Shown in pieces: positions 1 through 12,789 of a stretch of 64,000 bases of DNA (its first letter is position 1; each line of letters opens with the position of its first letter). Below the pieces are notes generated by a model that saw nothing but the letters and a program-made list of their open reading frames with translations, had not been told where the DNA came from and ran no database searches. Both the position numbers and the translations under genes were made by a program. The stretch comes from Paroedura picta (taxonomy: Eukaryota > Chordata > Lepidosauria > Squamata > Gekkonidae): assembly GCF_049243985.1 (NCBI RefSeq), contig NC_135378.1, forward strand, positions 40,520,941-40,584,940, given 5' to 3'.

Positions 1-279
1 TCACCTGCACAGGTACACATGAAAGTTATATTTCTAGATCTCCAGGAGCACTGACTGCAAAAATCATGGTGAGAGTGTAGAGAAGATCACCATCATATGG
101 CAAAAACTTACTACCAATAGAAAGAAAGTGATGCTTTGAGTATAAGTTAGACATCATGACATACCTCAACCATCTTTCTAAACATGCAGAAAGTGTGCTA
201 ACATCTCATTCAGATATTGATGGATAGATTATGACTCATGTCTTATATTCTAACTAGGAGAAAAGCCAATTTATAAAAA

Positions 280-1038
280 TGGGCAGCAGTAGGCCGGGGG
301 AGAAGGCTAGGCGGGCGGGTGCAGCGTCATCGTTGGCTGCAGAGGAGGGCCAGGGTGTGGATTCTGTGGGGCTGGTGGCTCGCGGCCAGGCCTTTCCACG
401 GGTAAGTAGTGGGGTGTGGGCCTCACCAGGGCCGGGGAGAAGGGTGGCAGGGCGATGGCAGCGACGGGCGGCGGTGCGGAGGGCTGGGTGGGCAGTGGCC
501 GTGACATCTGTGGGGGAGGCGGTGACATGAGCAGCAGGTAGTCAGCAGGGCCGCCACATGGACGCGGTGTGCCTGCTGGCTGGGCTGGCGGCATGCGGCG
601 AGGGCCCTCCCCGGGTAAGTGCTGGGGTGTGGGCCTTGCCAGGGCTGGGGAGAAGGGTGGCGAGGTGGTGGCGGTGACGGGCAGTGGCGCAGAGGGCTGG
701 GTGGGAGGCAAGCACGGCGTCTGTGGGGAGGCGGTGGCGTGAGCAGCAGGTAGATAGCAGGGCTGCCGTGTGGACGCGGCGGGCCTGCTGGCAGGGCCGG
801 CAGCATGCGGCAAGGGCCATCCCCTGGTAAGTCCTGGGGCACAGGCCTTCCAAGGGCTGGGGAGAAGGGTCTTGGGGGGTGGTAGTGACATGTGGGGGTG
901 CAAGAGGTATAGGTGGGCAGAGGGAAAGAAGCAGGGCCGCCGCATCTTTGACACGGCAGCCCTGCTTCTTTCACGGGTCGCAGAGCTGTGGGGCCACCCC
1001 CATCCATGGTGAAGGTCTCCTGATGTCCGCAGAGAAAG
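280..1038. repeat. GC-rich tandem repeat, about 212-bp unit, three or so copies
   Basis: The marker GGTAAGT/GGTAAGTCCTGG recurs at 401, 614 and 826, giving periods of 213 and 212 bp. Each unit carries the order marker, GGCTGGGGAGAAGGGTGG, a G-rich purine block, GAGCAGCAGGTAG, and a CGGCATGCGGC-like segment. Copies differ by many substitutions, so the array is old. Its GC and CpG content contrasts with the AT-rich flanks. Long open frames on both strands here are a by-product of high GC, not genes. Origin is unknown to me. Confidence 0.75.
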
Positions 1039-1288
1039 GAGCAGGGCCCCCACGTTGAAGATGTGGTGGCCCTACTCCTTTCTCGCCGGGCAGGACTTAC
1101 CTTGGTGGGAGCGCAGAGGCGATGATGGCCAACTCCGTGGACAGCCGACTCGCTGGAGCACTCCTCTGAGGATGGGCCAAGTAGCCAATGGGGAGCCGCA
1201 CTGCGCACGGCTACCCATTGGCCACTTGGCCCTTGAGTGCCCTTCGGAAGGGTGAATCAGGAGCTGCAAAGTGGCTCCTGATTCACCC
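924..1288. repeat. Cluster of four consecutive perfect or near-perfect hairpins
   Basis: Four inverted repeats follow one another. Arms: 924-937 with 959-972 (14 bp, perfect), 1033-1048 with 1068-1083 (15 of 16), 1174-1198 with 1208-1232 (23 of 25), 1250-1264 with 1274-1288 (15 bp, perfect). The first two have similar arms (GAAAGAAGCAGGGC and GAAAGGAGCAGGGC). The cluster overlaps and extends the end of the GC-rich tandem array. It resembles the interior of a foldback-type DNA transposon, but I cannot name a family. Confidence 0.7.
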
Positions 1289-1869
1289 CTCTGAGTTTTT
1301 ATCATGGACAGGGCCCGCCCTTTCTGCTCCCCTTTACCCCTTAGTGCTTTATTTTTACTGCTCTGCAGGAGCGGTTTACAAATAGCCACCCATGTCCACA
1401 TCTCCAGATAGCTAAATCCCTGGATCAGGGCCACAAGGACGATAAACAGCTTTTTTTCAGCAAACATGGTTTTCAAAAAAAATTGATTTTTTAAAAAGTG
1501 AATACACAGGATTTGCTGAAAAGCAAATGTAGAGAATGCTCTTTTTTCTTACTTGTGTGGTAATCCCTGGGGTTTCTGGTGGGCTCTTCAGCATCTGGTC
1601 TGGGTTTTACTATAGCAGCGGTGGATGCCAGGAACTATTCCAGGCCCTGATGCAGCAGTGGCAGACATCAGGAGCTAATCCAGGCCCTGCCACAGCAACA
1701 GTGGATGCCAAGAGTAGAAATGGCCATGAACCAGCTCACGAATCAAAGCTTGTCCCAAATTTTAGCTGGTTTGTGATTCCCAAAGCATCATTTGTGGAAG
1801 AGTAACTGGCACAGACTTTTCATGAAGTTTCATGCTGATCATTGAGGTATGTCACAGTTCATGAATGGA

Positions 1870-1990
1870 TATCATAGAATCATGGGTCTCCAGGGTCATC
1901 TAGTCCAACCACCTGCAGAATGCAGGAACTCACAACTACCTGCCCACCCACAGTGATCCCAATTTCATGCCTGAGTGATCTCCCCTGTAG
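1870..1990 (+). mobile_element. LINE-like (CR1/L3-type) 3' fragment
   Basis: The stretch contains ATCATAGAATCATGGG, then a segment containing GGGTCATCTAGTCCAACC, TGCAGGAACTCACAACT and CTGCCCACCCACAGTGATCC. This run is familiar from a widespread sauropsid CR1/L3-like repeat end. It is short, with no coding region, and its borders are uncertain. Confidence 0.5.
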
Positions 1991-2908
1991 TTATGCACCA
2001 CTGTAGTAATGGCCAAGGCCAATCTCTCCAGAGCACAAGGCAGAACTTTTGGAGACTTGAGGGGGCTGTAAGTGTAGGGGGGATATTTGCCTTGTTGGGG
2101 GAGGATCTGCCTGGGTGAAGTTTCCCAGTGAGTTTAGAGTCACTGGCTTGTTCTTCAGCCATTCCATATACACCTGTAAATGCAGTTGTCATTTCCAGAG
2201 AGAGCACTGGGAAGAATTTTTTTTTTGGGGGGGGGGGTCTGTGTCAAATATCTTCAGACTTCTATGATATAGGAGTAAAATCATAAGAATAACATCAATA
2301 GAATTTAGAAATGTAGTCATAAGTCTCTCATCAGAAGACATTTCCAAAGTAACAATGTAGTTAAAAATGTCTAAGAAGTTTCCAGAACACCCCTGTTGTT
2401 ACAAATGCTCCCCAAATTGAAGTCTCCAAATATACCAGATTTCTTAGAAGAAGTCGTCACCCAGATGACCTCATCCAGAAGATGAAGTTTCCAAAATGAT
2501 GAGAACCTAGCCATGAGCCTATTTTGCAGCCTCAATTCTAAGCAGCTTTTTCAACTTCCATAGGTCTTTGTAACAGATCATGAAAATAAATTACACTATA
2601 TATTTTCTGACTTCTAAAGAATAAGTTCCAAAATGCAGTAAGGTATCAATTAACTATCCCATTGCCACTGGAGGAGACCCCACTTTAGGATTAGGGATAC
2701 TGCAGATTTCAACCTGAATGCATTCAACAGTCAAACATGCCATGTTCAAAGGTATTGATCATATACAAGTCAATCACCCCATCTGTTTGGTTTGCAATTA
2801 TCAGCCATGAATGCCTGGCAAGCCTTTTTGTATTGGATACCCCCATCCACCAAAGACACTGCAAATTCAAACTGATCAGCAGCCTTTACTGTCCCTCTCT
2901 TGCCTACT

Positions 2909-3041
2909 CAGACAGTCAACCTGTGATCCTCGAGATGTTCATGGGTTACAATTCCCATGAGCTCCTAACAGCAAACGCTGGCAGGGGCTCATGGGAATTG
3001 TAGGCCATGGACATGTGGAGACCACAGGTTGACTACTCCTG
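2909..3041. mobile_element. Small palindromic hAT-like MITE
   Basis: It begins CAGACAGTCAACCTGTG and ends CACAGGTTGACTACTCCTG, so the ends are imperfect terminal inverted repeats. The inner part is a second inverted repeat built on CATGGGAATTGTAGGCC / GGGTTACAATTCCCATG. The same inner palindrome recurs at 20081-20150 and 45840-45924. No clear 8-bp target duplication remains at this copy. Confidence 0.6.
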
Positions 3042-3499
3042 CATAGGATTTTATTGAAACACAGCGCTGATTTATGACTGATTTATATGATTCAACTGCA
3101 ATCTATTTATCTGTTTAAACAACTGCCCACTGAGCTGCACAGCTATGCAGCAAGGGTGAGAAAGTAGTGAAATTCAATATAGCTCAGTGACAGTGAACAT
3201 GTGCAAAAAGGCAGTTGTGCTGTATTGCATGAGTTGGAATGAGTACAATGAAAGAATACAGCAAACACCAACAAAAAGACTGAGGAACTATTGACCAAAT
3301 TGTTGAAAAATCAGGCCTGTGTTCATGATCAGAACACAGGACGCAAGCCAAAACTTGTGCTCAAGCATCCTGACTTAAGTCCTTCTAGGAATTATTAAGG
3401 ATAGTAGCTATTGTTCAACTAGACAAAAAGTAGATAAAATTTATCCCATGGTCCTGAAGGAATTTGAACTGTATCTTCTCTAATAAGGTTATGCAAGAG

Positions 3500-3785
3500 G
3501 TAAAAAGGTAAAGATATCCCCTGTGCAAGCACCGGGTCATGTCTGACTCTTGGGGTGATGCACTCTAGCGTTTTCATGGCAGACTCCATATGGGGTGGTT
3601 TGCCAGTGCCTTCCCCAGTCATTACCGTTCACCCCCCAGCAAGCTGGGTACTCATTTTACTGACCTTGGAAGGATGGATGGCTGAGTCAACCTTGAGCCG
3701 GCTGCTTGGATCAAATTCCCAGCCTCATGGTCAGAGCTTCAGACAGCATGTTGCTGCCTTACCACTCTGCGCCACAAGAGGCTCT
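3500..3785 (-). mobile_element. tRNA-headed SINE with ACCTTT tail
   Basis: Read on the - strand it starts AGAGCCTCTTGTGGCGCAGA (A-box-like), passes a B-box-like segment, continues through CCTTGGAAGG/AATGACTGGGGAAGGCACTGG-type sequence and ends in degenerate ACCTTT-like units. The same family occurs at 34818-35101 (full, with target duplication) and 10782-10887 (tail half only). This copy is diverged. Confidence 0.75.
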
Positions 3786-4540
3786 ATGCAAACGGTAGGT
3801 AAGCCAAATTGGACACCATAGAGGTTAAGCTAGTATCTGATGTTTAACTTTCATATTCTTTTATGTGATTTTATTTTATTTATTTTTACTGTTTTCTGTA
3901 TTTAATACTTGATATCTAATGATCTATGACCGTAATAATAAATGAACTGAACTGATCTCATGGGCACCCAGTTGGTTTCCAGGGCAAAGTTGAGATTCAA
4001 AGCTGGCTTCCCAGCTCCAAATCTGATGCTCTAACCATTACATCATAGTGGTTTTATCTTATTTCTGTACACATTTAAGGCAAATACAGGCTAACTTCTG
4101 CAGAGAAGAGAAAGCAGTCAGTTTGATCTATGCAACATTAATAATCTAGTTCATATCCTGCTCCAGTCTAATGGTATTGCAGTGCACACCTGTGCAGAAA
4201 AACCCTGTTTAATCCTGAGTTGCTTTGATCACCCCATTATGCATCATCTATATAACAGGATTTTCTTCCTTCTGCTTCATTTCTTTCACAGACTTATAAT
4301 GCCAGCGAAATGTATTAAGAGATCAATGCAGCTCAATAAATATAGATCAGTCTGTAAAGAAAAACAAGCTATAAAAATTGTTTGTTACTACCACTTACAC
4401 GAACCATCAAGAACACCTGTTTTTGGAGCTCAAAACAACTGAGAATCTGAGCCATAGTTAAATTTCTTTACTTATTTTATACAGTACTACAAGAAAAAAG
4501 TGGATGATCCCAATATCACACAACAAGAGGGGGGGTGGGA

Positions 4541-4643
4541 GAATATGTCCAATGGCTTAATCAAATAATATTCAAAATATTAACAGAAATAACAGATACT
4601 TTTATATTATGGATATTATTTGATTAAGCCATTGGACAGATTC
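4541..4643. repeat. Near-perfect 103-bp hairpin
   Basis: A 25-bp arm at 4547-4571 (GTCCAATGGCTTAATCAAAT...) is exactly complementary to 4613-4637. The pairing extends outward by five of six bases and inward by about nine of twelve, leaving a loop of roughly 17 nt. It sits in AT-rich sequence with no coding content. The size fits a microRNA precursor or a small palindromic MITE; the sequence alone does not decide. Confidence 0.8.
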
Positions 4644-7337
4644 TTATTTCTCTTGTTATTTGATTGTTATGTTATTTTATTATTATTATTTTATTGTTAT
4701 TTTAAGAAGTACAGCACATGGTAGTTTCACAGGTACAGCCCTAAGCTAATTAGTGCAAATTGTGCACTACAGTCAGGGGAAGGGAAAGGCAACGAGTCAT
4801 GGACAAGCCTAGCATCCTGCAGCCTGGTACCATCTTCTACACTGAGCCTTTCAGAAGAAAGATTGCTCAGCTGTTTTGGGCTGTCTCTTTAAAGTTTAAA
4901 TATAATGTACAAGAAAGCCTGAAAAATGGCCCCCCACCACTCTGCTGTTTTCCAGGCTTTCTGTGAACTGCATTCTTTTTCAACAGGGTTTGCTGGGCCA
5001 CCTACCACGACCTGGTTCCGTTTGTGAATGAACCTCCTGGTTTGATTTGTGGTTTGGGCCAAACCACAAACTAACACGAACCACATTTTTCTGGTTCATG
5101 CTCATGCCTAATTATGCAGACAGTCCTAGTCCAGAAGTATTCATTCTTTCTTCCATGGTGGATTTGTCTCATTCATTCAACCTCGTTTGTGAGATTGACT
5201 AATTACTATCACTTCAAACATGATGCTTTTGTGTTATCCTTTATATCACTTCTCATTCTTCTTTTGTCCTCTGTACAAACTTGATCTGTACTTGCAGAGT
5301 GTAGCACTCTGCAAGGGGCATAGGGATTCAGACAGTCCCTTAGGTATGCTGGGCCCAGATTGCAACTGGCCTTACTTCTCTGTCTGGTACCGTATTTAGG
5401 AAGAGCTGCATAACACTGTTTCTATTCCCTGTTGCCCTTATTCCATTCTATTACTGATTTGGGGCCATTTTTACATTGACACCATATTTGTTTCTGTTTC
5501 TTTACTGAAAATGTGGTTAAAAACTTCTTCCTTTATTTATTCTCTTTCTGCTATATGTCCTCCCACCATTTGTAAGCAGACTCTAAGCTATAAATACTTT
5601 GCTTCTACAAACATAATTGTTCTCAGCTGTTATATTTAATTACTGTTACTTAGCTGTGGCTTGTTCTCAGAACTCACTGCTGGTCAAAGGGCAAAAATAT
5701 CACATGCATATGTATGCATGCTACCAGGCAGAGGTTTAAATTTTTCCCTGTTAATATTCATATTAGTGAATTGCCCTAGAGGTCAACTGAAGTTCAGACT
5801 GTCCTTTGTGTTTCTGGAGGCTGCCAAATGGCTATAACAAGGGGAAGAACAGGGCAATGGAAGCACACTGACTTTCCATACTGGTTAACTGTACAACAGA
5901 TACCTTTCCCACTCACACCTTGTGTAAGCTTTCTTCTGTTGAAGAGTTGAGCAGGGAGAAAGGAGGCAGAATTAGCTAGACATGAAGACAAAGGATCACA
6001 AACATGGACATTTCCCCTTCCTTTGTGGCTGTAGGGAGGGTAGATGGGAAATAGGAGATGGCTTGATTTTAAGTTAACCAAAGATGATGTGATTAGGACT
6101 CAGTTGGACAAGAGAGGAAAATAAACTGAAGAGCAATAACATATTCAGATGTCTGTATTCGCCATAGATACTAACTATGTACACTTGACCTTTCCCTGTA
6201 TTAACTGAACATCTGGGAAGGATAGCAGGATTTTGTGATTTCCCTCATCATGAAGCAAACAAAAATTCGTGTCACCCATTGAAGAATTCTGGGTTGGTTT
6301 CAACATCATGTGGAAGCAGCACTAAAACCCGTGAGCAATGTGGTTTTCCAGAGGCAAATACCTTGGGCAGAAACAGTCTCTGCCCTGAATTGCCCTCTAA
6401 CTTGTCACAAATCTTGGAAATTCCCAGTTACAGTGATTTCATCTGTCAAGGCAGAATCTCATTCAGGGCTGCCCAAAGGGGAAATGTGTGAATTTGGGTT
6501 TCCCCCCAATGCCTGCCATTTTGAGGCATATATCTAATGTATCTCATACTAGAAATTGTGAATTCCTTTCAAACTAACAGGAGATTCGGTAAACCATCAT
6601 TTCTAAAGCCCTGTATCAATTTTATCCATCACACCTATATTTCAAGGTCAATTATTATCAGTAAGCATGGCCTCTTGCTCGCTCTCGGCTGATTTCCTGA
6701 GAAACTGTATTCAGTCAAGAAACAGATCAGCAAATGTGTGTCCTACCAAAAGGAATAGGATCTCCAGCAAACTGTATCCTATGGTCTTTTATTATCAGAT
6801 AAAACAGGCTTAAAAATAATAAATAGCCTTATTTTAACCTCCTTTACCTCCTTAAAATGGAATGAAGTTTTGGGAGTGATGGTAACCCATTTTCAGGCTG
6901 CCTGTTCATTAACATGAACATAAATATATCCCACAATGGCAATGCATCAAAGTAGCTGACCTATACTTTATATGAGTTCCATACCAAGGTTGAGAAAGTG
7001 CTTTTTTCAGTCTTTTAGGTCGTTTTCTTTAGTTATGAGGAAAATTCTCTTTTCATTGACTATTGCCAAATCTGACTCTCAGCTTCATCTTCGAAAAACA
7101 GATACTTTGATGAGATCTCATGTTACATAAGCACATACATATTATGGGGAGAGCACATACAGCAAATTTCTGATATGTGTGTAGATCTGATATGCTGTTC
7201 CAGGGCAACTATAAACTTTGGCAATGGGCTGAATTAAGACATGCTGAGCCCCCCAACTATGTCATGTTTAAAAGACCCCATATACATAATCGAAGGGAGT
7301 TGTATTTAGAAGCACCTCAAAATCTGGGGCCCTAAAT

Positions 7338-7635
7338 CAGCCATTCTCAATTTTTTTACCATTGAGAACCCCCTGAAACATTCTTCAGGCTTCAAGAAAC
7401 CCAGAAGTGGTATGACGGTGCAGAATACAGTTGGAATGCATAACACAGGGCCCTTCCCACCCCTTCCAGGCCCATCATTGGCCATTTTGGGAAAAGATGG
7501 CTGGGTTTTTTTTAAACAATTTAAAATTATTTTTAAAAAATCTTAAAAATTAATTAGCACTCACCCATTCAGAAAATCCTTCCAGTGCTATCAAGAAACA
7601 CCAAGGTTTCACAAAACTATGGTTGAGAAAGCCTG
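7338..7635. mobile_element. hAT-like non-autonomous DNA transposon (298 bp)
   Basis: It begins CAGCCATTCTCAA and ends GGTTGAGAAAGCCTG, the CAG...CTG ends usual for hAT-type MITEs. It is flanked by CCCTAAAT (7330-7337) and CCCTAAAC (7636-7643), an 8-bp target duplication with one mismatch. The interior is AT-rich and non-coding. Confidence 0.75.
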
Positions 7636-9524
7636 CCCTAAACTGTAGCTTACTTAGCCAAGCATTTCTGCTTGGAGAGGAAGGGGGATGATCACAGATA
7701 ACTTTCTCAAGCAGGTTTTGTTTAGTGCGAGGAGTAGGGTGGCTAGAGCTGGGTTGAGAAATTCCTGAAGACTTAAGGGTGAAGCTGGGGGAGGCCAGGT
7801 TTGAGGAGGTCATATAGTCCAACATGGCCATTTTCTCCAGGGGAACTGATCTCTGTTGTCTGGACATTGTAATTCTGGGAAACTGCTAGACCACACCTGG
7901 ATATTGTCAAGCCTTGAGATGTAGAACTAACAAGAGTTTAGATATACCCAAAGAAATCCTTCTAAAAGTAATTTATCAATGTGCTGTGCGCAACTGGGGG
8001 GAAAGGGAAAGGGGGAATTAAAATCCAGAGTAGTCAGCAACTGTACTATAGTTTTAAAAAAAGAAAAGAATTACATATAGCTGTATTTCCAAAAGAACCA
8101 ATTAATAAGCACTGGAAAGCTGAAAATGTATGATGGCTGTAGCCTAATCATAATTAATGTGCCAGATATATCAGGCCCACCAAGGAATTAGAAGTTCATC
8201 TGCCAATTACAGTCAGGGCACAATTCACCAATGTAATATAGGACTAATGGAGACAATTTAACAAAGTTGTCTTTTCTATGCCAATGTTAGACCAAGCTGA
8301 ATGGAAAGTGAATATTTATAAAGTTCCAAAATAGCTTGCAAACATAAACACTGTCTAATATTGCAGGGAAATCGGACACACAAGTTGATGTGTCAGCCAA
8401 CATGATGATATAATGACATTTAGGTAAACAAAACACAAAACATTCAACATATCTATAAAATAACTGTGCATTTCGGTGTTTTATGTGCCTATAGAAATCT
8501 GATGATCTCTGTTTTAATCACTTTCCCCTAACCCCATTCAAGGTAAACAATAAACATATTAACCACAAGAAGATAAACATTTACTATATTTTATTGATAT
8601 ATGGGTAGATATCAGTAATTTCTAATAACCTTCAATATGCGTAGAATTTGACCTATTTATTAATTTATAGGTATTCCAATTAACGTTCCTGGGGTAATAT
8701 GTTACTGTCAGTCCACTCAAATGTCTGTTACTCTGAAGTACACTCCAGTGAGTTGAATGGGGCTTCTTCCCAAATGTGGACAGTTTAGTTTGTGACTTAG
8801 GCACAAGTTTGGATCGTTGCTTTTATGGCCTGGTCCCCCCCCCCAAAAAACACCCATCACTATCTCGAACATTTGGTTTCCAGCCATTTATTTGCACATA
8901 GGTTCATATCAAACTCATTGGGTTTTGTTCATGCAACAGTTCAAAATACATGCACTTTGTAACAAAACAAAACATTTTACTTGCTTCAGCTCTGAAAGCA
9001 ATAAGTACATTTCACAGTCCAGTGAACCAAGGTGGCTGCATGTGGGACCTGAGGAAAGGTCTGGATTTCAAATATGATCTGAATTAACCAGGATCGGTTC
9101 TCCAGCCACACTGGCCAAGGAATATTTTAGGGTGGTACAGTGAAGAAGGAACCAACGCGCCACATAGGCTTGGCTCAGTCCCATCGTTTGTAAGAGGCAA
9201 TAGAACTGTGCCAATGACAGGTAAGTCATAGAGAGAGAAACAGTGGGGAGGCCATGGCGTAAATCTAGCAACGTCATTGAAAATGTAATGAATTTGGGCT
9301 GCCAGGTCTCTCAGTATAGAACTAAACTTTTGCTACTTTTCAGCAGGGCAGTTGGGGGTGGGGGAGTGGGATGTGCACAGAATCACCTTTGTATCAACAG
9401 TGTGACATCATTTCTGGGACATACTCAGAGGAGATATCCCACCATTAATGCTACACTCTAACATTCTAGAAAGCTGGACTGTCACATCAACAGTGAGATG
9501 TCACTACTGGGTTTGACCTGGAAA

Positions 9525-9779
9525 TGACCCATTATGCACGGGGGGAATAACGCACATTCGGGGTGGAATGGCGGCGACTAAAATCACGGATAACGCACGG
9601 TGCTGGCTGCAACCGGCCGCAGCTTCGGTGCATGCCGCTGAAAAAGCATAATCGGTTACTCTGGGTTTTGCCGCCGTTGCGTCCTGTCCCATGCATAACC
9701 GCTGTGCGTCGCATCTTCCCCCTCCACGTTTTCCATGTGACCCGAAATCGCCGGTTCGGCGGCCGTGCATAATGGGCCA
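9525..9779. mobile_element. CpG-rich MITE with 17-bp terminal inverted repeats
   Basis: The ends are TGACCCATTATGCACGG (9525-9541) and CCGTGCATAATGGGCCA (9763-9779), matching at 16 of 17 positions as inverted repeats. The interior is rich in CpG while the flanks are AT-rich, so the borders are visible by composition alone. No convincing target duplication is seen. A PIF/Harbinger-like origin is a guess. Open frames here are compositional artefacts. Confidence 0.7.
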
Positions 9780-10330
9780 AAGACATCATACTGTTGGCAT
9801 AATGGCTCCTCCATGTCTCTGACCTCACTGACTTCTATCCGGTGCCAGTCAGCAGTTGGCAACTATACACTTAATGCTGTTTCACTTGCACAAGTAATAT
9901 TTATTTGTATATATTTATAAAATTTATATCCTGCCTTTCTGCCTTATCAAGGTCATCGAGGATGCTAAGATTTAACACCAAAACATTATAAAAAACACAT
10001 CCAGTTACAATCAAGCAAAAATACACCTATAAAACACAAGAAGCCCAATTAAATCTTAGAAAGGAAGAGTCATTGAAGAAACACTATACTGCACAAAAAG
10101 TGTTCACCTTCTGGAAGATGGCAGTGATAAAGGTGAATGGAAGCCTGTTGCCACCTGTCTGCCCTCAGAAAGTTGGGAAACCTGAACCAGGGCCTCAGAA
10201 AATGATTGCAGTAATTGGGAAGGTTCATAAGGAAGTAGGCAGTCTTTAAAGTATGCTGGTTCCAAGCCAAGCACTATGAGTTGGGGCTAGAAACAAATTG
10301 GGAGCTAGTGTAGATAGGCAAAGACTAGAG

Positions 10331-10645
10331 CAGTGGGGGTCAGGACTTCTTTGGGGGGGTCAAATGACCCTTTCACAGGGGTCACGGCAGCCTTGCAGGG
10401 TAGATCAAGATAGAGCATTCATCTGTCTGGAGCAGCGGAAAAGAGCAAAATTGGCACGGTGGGACAAGAGACAGAACTGAAGTGAGAAACCCTGGAAAAA
10501 AAACAATTTATATACAATCATGAACAATGGATCTTCACGCCATTGGTCAGTTTCGGTTTAATTTCTGTGAAAGAACACTTGCATAATTGTATGGTTGGGG
10601 GTCTGTATTAAAGGGTCACGGTATTAGGAAGGTTGAGAACCACTG
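10331..10645. mobile_element. hAT-like MITE (315 bp) with perfect 8-bp target duplication
   Basis: It starts CAGTGGGGGTCAGGAC and ends GGTTGAGAACCACTG. GACTAGAG stands on both sides (10323-10330 and 10646-10653), the 8-bp duplication expected of hAT insertion. It contains paired segments around AGGGGTCACGG and AAAGGGTCACGG but no coding sequence. Confidence 0.9.
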
Positions 10646-10781
10646 GACTAGAGTGATGTGATCCCTATGACCCACTCCTATCAGCAAGAGTACAAGGGCT
10701 GCAGCAGATGTGAAATAGCACAGAATGTATAACAGATGGATGAAAAAGTACATTGTACTACTTCTTGTAGTAATGACAAAT

Positions 10782-10887
10782 GGTAATGACTGGGGAAGGC
10801 ACTGGCAAACGACCCTGTATTGAGTCTGCCATGAAAACGCTAGAGGGCGTCACCCCAAGGGTCAGGCATACCTTTACCTTTACTTTT
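10782..10887 (+). mobile_element. 5'-truncated copy of the ACCTTT-tail SINE
   Basis: It begins within the body at GGTAATGACTGGGGAAGGC, runs through GAGTCTGCCATGAAAACGC and GGCGTCACCCCAAGGGTCAG, and ends ACCTTTACCTTTAC. This is the 3' half of the element seen in full at 34818-35101. 5' truncation is usual for copies made by LINE machinery. Confidence 0.75.
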
Positions 10888-12789
10888 ACTACTTCTTGTA
10901 CCCAAAGAAAAGACAGTGGGAATATTAACTGCCTTCGCTTAATGCAAGCAGTCAGTGAGGAGTAATTTATCGCTTCTGCTTGCACAAAGATTGTGGAAAT
11001 TCTCCATCGGATCCACCCCACTGGAGGTACCTTTCCTGGGATGACAAAATATTTTGCCCCTTCCTTGGAACTACACAGTCACATTTGGGGCTTCATGTTT
11101 ATAGTGTGATTTGCCTAGCCTGTGTTATGTAAGATGCAGCTATGCTAACATTGATGTTCAGTGTGACATTTTAGGTATCTGAACAACTGGGGCACAAATC
11201 ACTTTTATGTCCAGGTGCTGTGGCATAATTGAGTTATGGATCATGACATCAGTCTTTATGTAAAATGACAGTTTTGGTGTGTGTCATAATTTTTAGTCCT
11301 GGGACGCCTCAGTTCCACTGTGAGATTTATTGACTTTAAAATACAATTTTGCAGATTCCTAATCTCCAATTCCTCCCAATACCCAGAAGTCACAGAAATG
11401 GATGGCCTTTTCTCTGCTCCTATCAGAATTTCTAGAGCAGGTTTTGATTACCAGGCTTTTTTCTGTTAGTTTACCAACAATGTGAAAATATTCATCCAAG
11501 CAGAGATGAGCTTTCTGTTCATATTAAAATGCCTCTCAATGGGAAACCCCAGCAGGGTAATTCCAGTGGAATAATATGTACCCCTCTATTTCAGTTGTCA
11601 TGAGTGGATATGAATTTAAAATCTCCAGCTGGAATTCAATCAAGCAGAACCAGGCACCAGATGGTTAGTGGTGCTCTAGCCCAACAGATGTGTCCCTGGC
11701 TATGCTGCTGCTCTTGATATTTGAATGACAATATTTAAATAGTGTAAATATATAATATTAAAAACCTAACTAGAGTGAGAGGGTGGCACTGGCTAGCCTA
11801 CTGGGCCTTCTCAATAATACATACAAAACATACCTCACAGATTCAAAACATTATTATGTTTCATTAGATTTGGCTGAAAAAGGCTGTTTGCCTTGCACAG
11901 CATACCCTGTGTCAGTCATACGCTACATCTTCCTGTTTCTAATGGTCCTTCTGGGTAATCATCATGCAATGTTTTCCTCCATAGAAAAATAAGGGCACAG
12001 TTTCTATTTTAAAGCGGGAGTGATTAGAAAATGAGTCATAATGAATAGATCTTGTAGCAGACCAGCAGGAAATGAAGAGTCATTTCGAAAGTATATAGGG
12101 TCTCCTCAGCAGTTCAAAATTATAACATTCTCCCCTACTTCTCACTCAGTCTCCAAACACACCTACTGTTATGTTTAACAAACAGCGTTTAATATATTGC
12201 TTGCTTTTCTTTGCCCCAAGACATGAAAAGTCGTGGGTTTTTTTGTAAGGAAGGATCTGTTTGTATTTTCCTTTAGACACAAATAAAAATGTGCCGTGTC
12301 CCTAGCAGCAGATGGTTAATTGTGCCATGTTCAGCACCATAACTGGAAGAATAGTAAATAAGTATACTTTCTGTGTACAATATTTTTGTTAAATGCACAA
12401 AATTTACACACAGCCTTGAGAAACTGTAAGTATGTTTCTTTGTCCAACCTGGCAAACAGCTACACTATAATAGTATGTGTGTGTGTATCATACAGTACCT
12501 AATATACGCTTGCCTACTTAGAAATAAACCAAACAAACTCAGACTTCTCAGCAAACCTGCATAGAACTGAACCAAGTATTTGACTGAAATCCACAAACAA
12601 GGAGAGCTAGCCTAGTTGACTGTCGAGGACTATGATAGATTTCTGTTAATGCTTTGTATCTAAGGCTGCATTTGAAAACATTATTTGGTCCAAAATATGG
12701 CAGCTGGCTGGATTACTCACTAGAACATGCTCATTTTAGCATATTTCTCAAACTGGTTGTCAGTATGCATCCAGGTACAATGGAAGGGT

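Noticed and set aside
307-1208. Two long overlapping - strand open frames (248 and 261 residues)
   Set aside because: They lie in the GC-rich tandem array, are proline/alanine/histidine-rich with shifting repeats, overlap each other in different frames and match no family. Stop codons are rare here simply because of composition.
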